This document shows positions 10,035 to 20,189 of a stretch of DNA of 64,000 bases, one piece after another; within the stretch, counting starts at the first letter, position 1, and the number at the start of each line of letters is the position of its first letter. A model generated the notes under the pieces. It saw nothing but the letters and a program-made list of their open reading frames with translations. It did not search any database and was not told the origin of the DNA. Source of the DNA: Crocodylus rhombifer (taxonomy: Eukaryota; Chordata; Crocodylia; Crocodylidae). The stretch covers positions 248,001-312,000 of the forward strand of contig JAVSML010024358.1 of NCBI GenBank assembly GCA_038503035.1, in the 5' to 3' direction. A program made the position numbers and the translations under genes.

Positions 10035-12690
10035 TAGCTCTAGGTGCTTGCCACCTTGTTGTCTGCTCTAAATTGCCTTTCAGATGGACTTCTCTATACT
10101 GACTGTATAGGGAACCTAGATGCTTAAACCTATTGCTTGGGTCTATCTGAGGTGAGGTGTACTAGGTACACTATAATCTGAACTGAGGACTTTACAAGGC
10201 CAGAAATGACATGGTTCTTATTCCCTATTATATCTTATGCAAATAATTTCCATGAATTATTTGTTACTATGTAAACAAAAAGCATTTTAAGTGTCTTTAA
10301 ATTTGCTGCCTTTTGATTTCAATGTCTCATTTTTCCTGTATAATGCTAATCTTTCACCATGTAGAAAATTAACCAAAAAATCCTGTTTTCCACATGATAT
10401 CTTTTGTCACTGACATAAAGTAGATTTTGAAGACATGAAATAAAATTACTTTATTAAAACACTACTGAAAAGCTTGACTTTCAGTATATAATCTGAACCT
10501 GTAATTCAGTGAACTAAAATCACTAAAATGCTTGAGAGAGACAAAGAGAGAGAGAGAGATTAAATAAGATATTGTGGACATTGTTTAACTGCTTATCCTG
10601 AGAGTTATCAAGCATATTGAGCTGCATATATATGAATGTACAAAGAAAACCTCATGTATGGTTCATAAGTGTTGGGTAGACATTCAGGTACATCTTTTAA
10701 AATGTTTTCTGGTCTGATATGTTCTCTTCTATGTTTTGATCTGCTAACATCTTATTTCAACATAACAGGAACAGAATTTCCGGATTTTCCCTGAAGTAGT
10801 TTCAGTACAATCAGCCCTGTTCTGCAAAGCATTTTGATTTGATGGGACTTTATTTTCCAATGGAAATTGATTCCATTAAAGTTTGTTTGCAACCAGCCTT
10901 ACCTGTTATATTTTGTAGTATCTTGCCTTCCTTTTCAGTTGCTTGCCATGGAAGTGAATGCAATTTCCATGTACGAAATCACCAAGGCTTTTAAGCAAGT
11001 TGTTTCCTCTGTCAGAATTACAAATATGGATTTTATTAGTGTTTGGTATTATTTTGCGGAAACTGGGTTTGTGCTGTGCAGCCTATCAGGCCTCAGTTGT
11101 TTGACATACCAGATCGGCAGATTAATAAGGTGATAGCTGCCTTCTAACTTCATCTTTATATTTCATATTTTATTTCCATTTATATAAATTGAGGTTTTTA
11201 TTTTTTCAGGGGTGATAGAGTGACATTTGGAGGTGATCTCATAGTTGAATATGGACCACATCTTTAGTATTTGTTTTAAAGGTTATACTTAAACTTTATT
11301 TAGTTGGAATCAGTGAACTGTGATTCATCAGTAAGTTTGTTACTGCTTAAATAGCCACCTACGCAGATTTTAACTTGACTTGTTATTAGGTAAATTATGC
11401 TGCAATGCAAAAGATCATAACCCTGATGACTTGAGTTGGCAAGTATTTTCAAGGGCAGAAATGGATGTCTCTTGAAGGTTAGTGGCTTGCAGGAGAGCCT
11501 GTAGGTGGTGAGCCCAACTATTCATTTGGGTCATCTTGTGTGCTATTTGCATTTCCCTATTTCAGTTCTATAGCAAAAGACAGCACCATTTGAATGTCAC
11601 TGAGCATTGTGGAAACTACAATTCCCTACACTGAAACTACAACAGTATTTAACATAGGACAATATTATTTCCTCTGACAGTTTTAGAGCAAAGAGTTTCT
11701 CAGTTTACATATTACGTGATTACTGTGCATATTGATCCATCCTTAATAATATAAACATGCTTATAGCATATTGCATTCATTCTTATGAGCTAATCACTTG
11801 GCTGAAGGACTCAAAATTATATTTACTTGTGTCTTTAATTAAATGACCTGAGGTTCTAAGTATGCACTCATATGGCTGATGAGAAGGAGTAGGTAGTTGA
11901 CCAATTGCCTAACACAGATAATGGCAATAAGCAATCAGGAGAAAACATTTATTATGTTTTTTAGTTCAACTATTATTGAGGAAATTCCATATTGGTTAGT
12001 AAATGCTTCATACTACAGGAACAATGCAATTTCTTCTAGGACCAGGAACAGTCATTGATATTTAGATGTATTCTACGTGATTAAGAGCTCACAGGACTTG
12101 CACAATTAGAAAAACCTTTATAAATTTCATGAAAGATAACATCACATGGCCATATAAATCAGACTTGCTCTTAGTGATTCAAATATTGCAGCCTTTTTAA
12201 AATTTTAGTCACAGCCATCTTTGTAAGTGAGGCAGCATCTTCATTAGTGATTTCTTGGGAACTGTTTGAATGAAGTGAAGATGCAGGTTTGGCAAATGTA
12301 AGGAGTATTATTTTTAGCAGACTGAGGATGTATGTATATATTAACCATGTAACAACATTAGTGGAAGGAAGAAAGATTTGCTTTGACAGCATTAAAGACC
12401 CCTTAGTTTTCTGTGAACAATATACAAGTGATTAGGGGTTTTTTTTGTAAGAAAGCTTGCCAAAAGGAAAAGTCTTATAACATATGAGATTTTGTTTGTT
12501 CACAAGTACCTGTTTATCTTCCTTTACAACTCATTCCCTCCTCTCAGTTCTAAAAAATTCAGTCAAGTCTGGAAGCAGATAGATTTCACAGTGATTAATT
12601 TGAACAATCCTTATATATTTAAATGAGAACACTACTCAATGGTTCCAATCCCAATTGGGGATTAAAGATGTACACTAGGCACTTAATTAG
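10035..12690. other. No gene seen
   Basis: AT-rich, mostly unique sequence. A (GA)n tract lies at 10545-10559. An open frame of 88 codons at 10867-11133 is preceded by a TTCCTTTTCAG acceptor-like sequence, but its protein has no recognisable domain and I do not call it. Confidence 0.55.
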
Positions 12691-12695
12691 CATAA

Positions 12696-12776
12696 GGGCC
12701 CAGATTTTCAAAGGTAAGCAACTGATTTCCATTGACTTCAGCTGGAGTTAGGTGCCTGTCTCTGAGGATTCAGGGC
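12696..12776. repeat. Short palindromic repeat fragment, GGGCCCAGATTTTCAAAGG type
   Basis: The left end is GGGCCCAGATTTTCAAAGG; the middle has CCATTGACTTCAGCTGGAGT followed by TAGGTGCCTG. This wording resembles a short palindromic repeat that I recall from turtle and crocodilian genomes; that is memory, not a search. Diverged relatives may lie at 45803-45904 and 57342-57461. Confidence 0.4.
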
Positions 12777-12914
12777 ATAAATTCATGGTTATTCTCCAAA
12801 AGAGTCTACAGTCTTGCAAAATCAAATTCTCCTTATTACCCTTATTCTCAACGAGAAAATGCAATAGTATGAGCAACCTCAACCTGTTAAAATTGATTTC
12901 AAGGGTATTCTTTG

Positions 12915-13198
12915 TAGGGTGTTTATATATGTGCTTTGGAAGGCAAGGTGGGGGGGCTTTAATTAGAGCACGTTAGAGCAACACTCAGAGCATCATATGT
13001 AGCAGCATCGAACAAGCTTTACTTAAAGTGCCCTCGCCACCATTTTTCAGCATGGGGATGCTGATACGCCTGATGCTGGAGTCTGCTGGAGCACAATAAT
13101 TGCCACACTACAGCAGACTCAATTAATCAATTCTGCTCTAATGCATTGTAATTACAGCATGTCAGAGCAGCCTCAATGTATGTATGTAGGTGCCCTAC
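12915..13198. mobile_element. Foldback element, copy 2 of the three-copy family
   Basis: Shares with copy 1 the blocks CACCATTTTTCAGCATGG, CTGATGCTGGAGTCTGCTGGAG and TTGCCACACTACAGCAGACT followed by CAATTAATCAATT. The left arm is shortened: the segment before the loop is mostly lost, so this copy no longer folds fully. It ends near TATGTAGGTGCCCTAC. No coding capacity. Confidence 0.55.
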
Positions 13199-13199
13199 A

Positions 13200-15190
13200 G
13201 TTCTAGTTATTTATCAGGAGAAAAGGTATCAGAATCTGGCCTAAAATGAATATCAGAGAGTCAATATTTAGTTGTATTTAAGAGGTTCCAAATAACAAAT
13301 ACACTAGAATTATATTCATGTTCCATTTTGCAAAAGTTGTAAAAAGCAAATTTTATGGAAGATCATTCATTAACAGAGGAGAGGCTAAATTAGACTAATA
13401 TATGAGTAAGGCCCCAAGTTTAACTCCAGATATAGCCATGGTTTTTATATATAACATTTCCATATATTAATTCAAAATGAAACTTGTGGCAATATCCTTC
13501 TTTAAAGTTACTTAATATACAAAGGAGCAGAAACCTTATTGCTTTGTCTGTGCCACTTGCAGATGCTAATGAGTTCTCATCTGGCACAAATGTGATTAGA
13601 AATGCACTAGGTAAAGGAGATTGATCTCCACAATAGTTAATGAAACTGAAATGAAGAAAAGAAGAGATAGTGCTGCAGATCTTGCCTGGAATCATACTCA
13701 CCCTTGGCAGAGCACCTCATTTACTAGTTGCATGATGGATACAGTATTGTAAACCTTCTTTATCCAGAAATAAAGTTTATCAAGCTTAGACTGCAATGAG
13801 TCTTTGAGGTGTTTTCACAACACTTCAACACATTTTTATTAGCAACTGTAATGCAGCAATCTAACTTGTGTAAGTATTAGCATTACAATTATATTACCAA
13901 AATTCTTACCTGTAGTTTTACTGTCAAAAGAAATTACATTTAGTCAAGCTTGGCTAATGGCACAACTAAAAGCAGTATTGAAAAATCAAAATGCAATACA
14001 CAGGAAAAACCAATGTGAGAGCAGCTAGGGCAATAATATTCATTTCTAATAACAAAAACCTCTAGAATATGCTCTAAAGATACAGACTGGAAAGAAACAA
14101 ACAAGAAAAGGTGACGTACTAGGGAGGAAAAAAAATGCCTCACCACAATTTATTTGGCTATCAATAAAGAGTACAGACCTTACCCTATTTTAACAACTAA
14201 TGAAACATTAGTTTAAAGTGCCCAGAGACAAAGAAATTTCAAATGCCACCAAAGGTTGCCAAGAAGTAAAGGTTTCTGCATTTATAAAATCATTCTCTGA
14301 ATTACAGAGGTGGTTTAAGGCAGTAATTCATTCAAGGGATTCAGCTGACACTATAACTCACAAAAGTTTAGAAATGTCAGGCGCCTACAAGATGAATTGC
14401 TGCCTTACAGCAATCTCTAATTATACGTTATAGATAAGTTAAATGAAAGAAAACCTCAATAAAAAGGAATGATTGCTATAGACTACAAACTACTTATACT
14501 TCAGTATACTGCACCAGTCCTATATGTTCAGTGGATTTACACAAAAAAGTACAAGAAAAAGTATTTTGTTACAGTGCTCTAATTCCACTTAGCTTAAGCA
14601 AATAGTTGTTTAGTTCTAGCCTAAATCCCTTTGGTTTCCAAATCTAGCCACAACGGCAACTATGTTCCTTGAGGGGCCCAATGGGGTGACTCTGTTTCAA
14701 GTGTTCCTAAAACAAAATGATAAGCAATAATGCTCACATTTATGTATATTTTTTTTTAAAAAGCAAAACAAAAGAAACAGCTGAAGGGCCAAGGGAGACT
14801 CTGGGCAGAGGGCTTGATGGGGTTCTGGGGTTAATGCCACAGTGCGGTCAGCCAAGCGGGTGAGGAGAAGCAGGAGGGTGCCCAGCATGTGACAAAGGGG
14901 GCATTATGGGGTCCTGGGGACATGCAACCTCCAGCCACTCAGAAATTGGACATCCCTGGCCTAGTCATTAAAACATTCATTCAATAAGAATTTCATGGTT
15001 ACATGCCCTAGTCATATTGATGGGTCCAAATCCACATCTCTACTTCCTAGGGAAGTACCTTACCCATCAGCCATAGTTTGGGATAGTTAGCCTCTGCACA
15101 TTATGTTAAGGCTTTTCCACTACATCCTCTTCTAGTACTTGCAGCTTCAGTTTGAAAGAATGAGTCCTGGTCAGCTCTTAAAAAAAAAAG
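13200..15190. other. No gene seen; possible hAT-type end
   Basis: AT-rich unique DNA. Bases 14650-14965 are more GC-rich and end in CAGAAATTGGACATCCCTGG; its reverse complement starts CCAGGGATGTCCAA, a wording common at hAT-type termini. No matching left end was found, so it stays a suggestion. Confidence 0.45.
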
Positions 15191-15195
15191 CACAC

Positions 15196-15419
15196 TGGCC
15201 ACGTCTACATGCATACACAAGTACTAAATGACTGTGCCGTAACCAGAGTTACTATGCAGTAATGTTCCCAGCTTTTTAGTGACACTGACGGTACAGCGCT
15301 GACTGCACAGTAGGTTGTTGCTACTGCAGTGGCATTCTGCCGTGCTTCGTGCCATGTGACATTACTGCACAGTAGTAACAACCTACCGTGCAGTCAGTGT
15401 CTTGTGTAGATGCAGCCAT
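15196..15419. mobile_element. Hairpin-rich TIR element, GTCTACA type
   Basis: The ends are inverted: TGGCCACGTCTACATGCATA at 15196-15215, continuing CACAAG, against CTTGTGTAGATGCAGCCA at 15401-15418. Inside, a second inverted pair of about 33 bp (15299-15330 with 15364-15397; core CTGACTGCACAGTAGGTTGT against ACAACCTACCGTGCAGTCAG) would form a long stem. No coding capacity. The TIR core relates it to the elements at 175 and 6116. No convincing target-site duplication was seen. Confidence 0.55.
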
Positions 15420-17115
15420 AATTGCCTACCCCTAGGGATAAGTTCCAGACCCTGAACACCAAGTGAATGGAAACCTTGCAGCCCTTATTCAAGTGTCTAA
15501 GCTTTATAAACACCTTTGTATCTAGATTATTTCACTGATGAGCTATAAGCACCTTCTCCACTTAGCATGCTGGCTCTTAGGACTATTCTTCTGAAGATCC
15601 TGACTCTCCCCATATAATGAATAGTGAGCATGGGTGCCTAACTCTGGGTTTCAGACTCTGTTCAGGAGGCCAAATGCCTAAAATTTACAGATTGCATAGC
15701 TCAAATTGCAGGTATCAAAGTGTTCTACTGGATTTGACCTTTAATCCTCATTTATATAACACCCTAACACCCTGGCAGTACAAAGTGATGTTAAAGCAAG
15801 AGATAATGAAATTGATTCCACTGTAAGAATCTTTTTACATGGTATAAGTGGTACAAACCTGATTAAGCAAGATGAGAATCAGCCATAGTGACATATAGGA
15901 AGCCGTTCACATCAAAGCTGACAGAACTGCAAACAAAAACATGTATCAAATGTTTTGGGGTTTCTTTTCCAACACAATTGCACAAGATTATCTGGACTAT
16001 TCAGATATCTCCATGCATTCCATAGAGGGCATTTTGTCTGTTTTCCTTCAGGCAACCTGCCAACCTTCCTACTTGCTCAACTTTTTTTCGGGGGGAGAGT
16101 TGGGAGGCTGAGTTGCAGGTAGTAAAGGTGAACTTGTATGTTACACTTAAACCATACTAATGAGCGTGCACTTATTAAAGCTCATTAACTCCTGCTAGGT
16201 GCTCTCTGAGCATCTCAAAGGTATTTTCCTTCAGGCATTGGTTAACTCTGTGCTGGGCTACCTAGCTTGTGTTAGGGTAACTTCTAGGGGTAGATCCAGA
16301 GGGAATGCAATTGCACCCACCTCCCGCCTCTTTGATTCCTGCTTTACCCAGTTTTTAAAAGTAACTGCCTAGGAGGAGGAGTGGGATTTCTATTCAGACA
16401 ACTCTGAGAGCTCCAATTGACTTCATGATTCAGTATCATCTTTCTGAATCTTGCTGATCTCTCTCCATGCCACAGGTGTCAATGACTCTTTACCCTTTGT
16501 GCCTGTCTCCATGTTCTACTATTCACACTATCTGTCTGCACTTCCTTTATGTTAGTTATTTCTGGTAATAACTCTCTCTGTTGACTGTTTTTAGCTCTAG
16601 CTAAAAACCTAAAGTCAGGTGTACTAATATTTACTGAAGTGTCGAAATGACTGATAGCAAAGTATTAGAGGCACTCTTAAGACACTTGAGAAAGCTACAG
16701 TTTGTTTTATGAAACTGAAGAAGAGATGTACGTTTAACTATAATAAATACAAGACTAATGACACAATATCTTTTGCCTATGTTGACTCTTTTTTTGCCTA
16801 GTTTGTTGTGTTTTGTTTAAACATAATATGTAATGTATAAACTTAGTGCATATCCCAAAAAGTTATATTTGGTTTTGCTTTGATATTAACATAGTATTAA
16901 CCTTTTAGCATATTACTAAACCTTCTACTTTCTCCGTAACTGATGAAAAATATGTGTTTTGTCCTATATGGGGTGATGCACCACCTGAACTCCCTTTTTC
17001 AAAATACTAGATCTGCCAATAGTAACTTCAGTCTCCTCCATGGAGATAAAATAAGCATGTAGCCCTCCAGCATCACCGAATGCACTGCTCCCAGTCCCCT
17101 TCCCAAACAGATACA
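15420..17115. other. No gene seen
   Basis: Mostly unique AT-rich sequence. Bases 16130-16210 have wording (AATGAGCGTGCACTTATTAA) loosely like the foldback families. Nothing else was recognised. Confidence 0.5.
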
Positions 17116-17118
17116 GAA

Positions 17119-17618
17119 CCCAAGTTTTGGGCTCCACAATTCAAAAAGGATGTGGAGAAGCTTGAGAGGGTGCCACGCGTATGATCAGAGGTCAGGAAAA
17201 CAGACCTTATGATGAGAGGCTGAGAGCTATGGGGCTCTTCAGCCTGGAAAAGTGAAGGCTCAGTGGTGATCTGGTAGCCACCTATAAATTTATCAGGGGT
17301 GCTCATCAGGATCTAGGGGAACATCTGTTCACCAGAGTGCCCCAAGGGATGACAAGATTGAATGGTCACAAACTCTGCCATGACCGATTCAGGCTGGACA
17401 TAAGAAAACTTCTTCACTTTTCGAGCCCCCAAGTTTTGGAATAGACTGCTGCTGGAGGTGGTTCAAGCCCCCACTTTGAATGCCTTCAAGACACATTTGG
17501 ATGCTTATCTTGCTGGGATCCTATGATCCCTGCTGACTTCCTGCCCCTGGGGCAGGGAGCTGGATTCGATGATCCTCCAGGGTTCCTTCCAGCCCAAATG
17601 TCTATGAAATCTATGAAA
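17119..17618 (+). mobile_element. CR1 LINE 3' fragment, TCTATGAA-tail subfamily
   Basis: A 5'-truncated CR1 that starts at TTTTGGGCTCCACAATTC and ends GTCTATGAAATCTATGAAATC. It carries the ORF2 C-terminal block (about 17140-17450, frames broken by small indels) and the short 3' UTR with the GGAGCTGGATTCGATGATCC stretch. It is closest to the copies at 9.0 and 40.7 kb. Where the 9.3-kb copy has a stop, this one keeps CGA in TTTTCGAGCCCCCAAG. The foldback copy 3 begins directly at its 3' end. Confidence 0.83.
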
Positions 17619-17621
17619 TCT

Positions 17622-17968
17622 ACACACATATTTTGGCGTGTAGGGGAGCACATTAATTAGAACAGTTCTGAGAGCCACTCTCATCAAAGCACCTGCAATA
17701 TCACATGTATTCAACATCCTACACTTCAAAAGAGTGGCAGGGGGCACTTTAATTAATGCTTGTTCAGTGAGTGTTAGTTAAAGTGTCCCCGCTACCATTT
17801 TGAAATGGTGGGGGGTTGCTGAATACATGTGACACAGAGGCTGCAGGAGCATGCTAATTAGCACGCTTTAGCAGACTCACAGCAGATTTGATTAATCGGG
17901 TCTGATCCATTGTGGGCTAATTAGCACATATCAGAGCAGAGTCTATCACATGCATAGGTGTCCTGGCT
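17622..17968. mobile_element. Foldback element, copy 3 of the three-copy family
   Basis: The left arm (about 17690-17756: ATCACATGTATTCAACATCC ... GGGGGCACTTTAATTAATGC) pairs imperfectly with the right arm (about 17770-17840: GTTAGTTAAAGTGTCCCCGC ... TGAATACATGTGACACAG). The distal part has TTAGCAGACTCACAGCAGAT and TGGGCTAATTAGCACATATC. It abuts a CR1 3' terminus at 17618. No coding capacity. Confidence 0.57.
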
Positions 17969-17969
17969 C

Positions 17970-19020
17970 CTAGCTGTCCTTTTGATTACCAGCCCTCTAC
18001 TGACAAGTCAGAGCTGTGAAGACAAGAAATGCATTAAACTTTAGTGTATGACTTCTCATGGCATGTTCTAACTTTAACATCATTTAACATTCCACCGATT
18101 TAGTATGGTCTAAGTGTAACATGTAAGAGAAAGTGTAATGTAAGAGAAAGTTGTGGCCTCATGAATTAACATCTGTTGAAGAACCGTAATTGGGAGAAAC
18201 TCTGAGCGGTTCAATATACAGAGTTTCATTCAAGTTCTTCCATTGGGAGCTGGATGGGCTTTGTCTGACAGAATGTTGAAAATCCTGAAACCTTACACAT
18301 TCATAGACATAGGAGTCAATCTCTGGGAATCAGACAGAAGTCTATCCTATCCAAATTAGAGTTTTGCTTACCCCTACTGGCCTCTATTTAACACTTCCCT
18401 GGTAACACAGCTACAAAAATCTTGCTACTCAGAAAGGTGATTCTGCTGTGTGGAGTAAGAACTTTTGATAGGATAATTCAGCTTGAGACACAATTTTTCA
18501 GGGAGTTAGTTGCTGGAGAAAGACTGGGGACAATGATATTCTTTCTCAGACTACCTATAATACTCCCCACCTTCTTCTCACTGACTGCTTCTTTGTAGGG
18601 TCCAACATCAAAAGAAGTTGGTCAGCCAACATTCCTCCTCAGTTAGATGCAGTATAAGATATCTTACCTGAAACACATTGAAATATTTGTATTTACTTTT
18701 TAAAATGCTCAGAGTGGAGTCTTAATTTTTCCTTTAAAACTTAGCCAGATTAGTTGGACACAATTCGTTTGTGCATGTAGTCTTTTTGGTTTAGTTTTCA
18801 CACAAGGTGGACATTGTTTTCCCATCTATTTTACAAAAAGAAAAATAGCAAAAGAACATTTGATAATCACTGCTGCTGGGACAGTTTGTACTAGAATGGC
18901 CAAGTAGTTGCATCAGCAAATTCTGCCATTGTTTGTGCAAATATGCTCTCCCCAACAGGACAGTTCTATACAAGCAGGAGGAAAGGAAAAAGTGATGACA
19001 GGTCCTGTAAGGTTTCCCAT
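17970..19020. other. No gene seen
   Basis: Unique AT-rich sequence between the foldback copy and the minus-strand CR1. No domain or repeat was recognised. Confidence 0.5.
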
Positions 19021-19023
19021 TAC

Positions 19024-20165
19024 ATAGTATCATAGTATCATAGTAGCTAGAGTCGGAAGGGACCTAGGTAGATCATCTAGTCCAACCCCCTGCCTTGGCA
19101 GGAAAGAGCACCGGGGTCAGATGACCCCGGCAAGGTGCTCATCTAACTTCCTTTTAAAAATCCCCAGGCTAGGAGCCTGCACCACTTCCCCTGGAAGCCG
19201 GTTCCAGGCCTAGCCGCCCTGACTGTGAAGTAGCGCCTCCTAATATCTAATCTAAACTTACCCTCCGTCAGCTTGTGACCGTTATTCCTGGTCACTCCTG
19301 GGAGCGCACGGGGGAACAGGGACTCCCCCAATACCTGCTGATCCCCCCTGACCAGTTTGTAGCAGGCCACAAGGTCCCCCCTTAACCTTCTCTTGTGGAG
19401 ACTAAACAGGTTCAGGTCCCGTAGCCTCTCCTCATAAGGCCTGCCCTGCTGACCCCTGATCATACGAGTGGCCCTCCTCTGAACTCTTTCCATATCGTCC
19501 ACGTCCCTCTTGAAGTGTGGTGCCCAGAACTGGACGCAGTACTCCAGCTGCGGCCTGACCAGTGCCGCATAGAGGGGGAGGATCACCTCCCTGGACCTGC
19601 TCGAGATGCATCTGTGGATGCATGACAGGGTACGGTTGGCCTTCTTGACTGCCTCCCCACACTGCCGGCCCATGTTCATCGTGGAGTCAATGACGACTCC
19701 AAGATCCTTTTCCGTCTCCGTGCTGGCAAGAGGGGAGTTCCCCAACCTGTAAGTGTGGTGCCGGTTCTTCCTCCCCATGTGCAACACCTTGCACTTATCA
19801 GTGTTAAACCCCATCCTATTCTCATCCGCCCACCGTTGCAACCTGTCAAGGTCAGCTTGTAGCCTATTGCACCCTTCTAGTGCACCCACATCCCCCCACA
19901 TCTTAGTGTCATCAGCAAACTTGAACAGGGTGCTTTCTACCCCCTCATCCAAGTCACTGATGAAGATGTTGAACAGTGCGGGCCCGAGGACCGAGCCCTG
20001 CGGAACCCCACTGCCCACGTCCTTCCAGGTTGAGAAGAACCCATCCACTACCACCCTCTGGGTGCGGCCCTCCAACCAGTTGGCGACCCATTTGACTGTG
20101 TGGGCATCGACACCACAGTCTCCCAGCTTTTTGATGAGGACAGGGTGAGAGACAGTGTTGTAAGG
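19024..20165 (-). mobile_element. CR1 LINE 3' half, minus strand, young copy
   Basis: Runs on the minus strand from the RT palm to the 3' terminus. The 3' end on the plus strand reads CATAGTATCATAGTATCATA, a tandem octamer-like CR1 tail, followed by GAGTCGGAAGGGACC. The 5' truncation is at about 20160, inside what should be the YLDFKKAFDTVSH stretch; upstream is ordinary AT-rich DNA. High CpG content and a long open frame mark it as among the youngest CR1 copies in the window, with the 49-kb and 40-kb copies. Confidence 0.88.
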
Positions 20166-20183
20166 AATAGGGTTAATAGGCAT
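19143..20183 (-). pseudogene. CR1 ORF2 fragment: RT palm to C-terminus, 346-codon open frame
   Basis: The LINE reverse transcriptase copies element RNA into DNA at a nicked target. Visible: VSHPVLIKKLGDCG (residues 11-24), SGVPQGSVLGP (58-68, RT domain 4), the catalytic FADDTK (89-94, domain 5, both Asp kept), then the conserved CR1 tail with [35 protein letters not shown] and HKLTEGKFRLDIRRRYFTV. The first seven codons (MPINPIP) come from flanking DNA, so the start is not native and the fingers and endonuclease are missing. Near 19205-19212 a one-base loss shifts the frame, so the last 20-odd residues differ from the WNQFPREVVQAPTL tail seen at 49.4 kb. Open but not functional on its own. 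Confidence 0.85.
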
Positions 20184-20189
20184 GGCTCA

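Noticed and set aside
10867..11133. 88-codon frame with an upstream acceptor-like TTCCTTTTCAG
   Set aside because: No recognisable domain, no donor site that would define an exon, and AT-rich codon use like the surroundings. An unknown exon cannot be excluded.
19753..20148. 131-codon open frame on the plus strand
   Set aside because: Antisense shadow of the CR1 reverse transcriptase on the minus strand.
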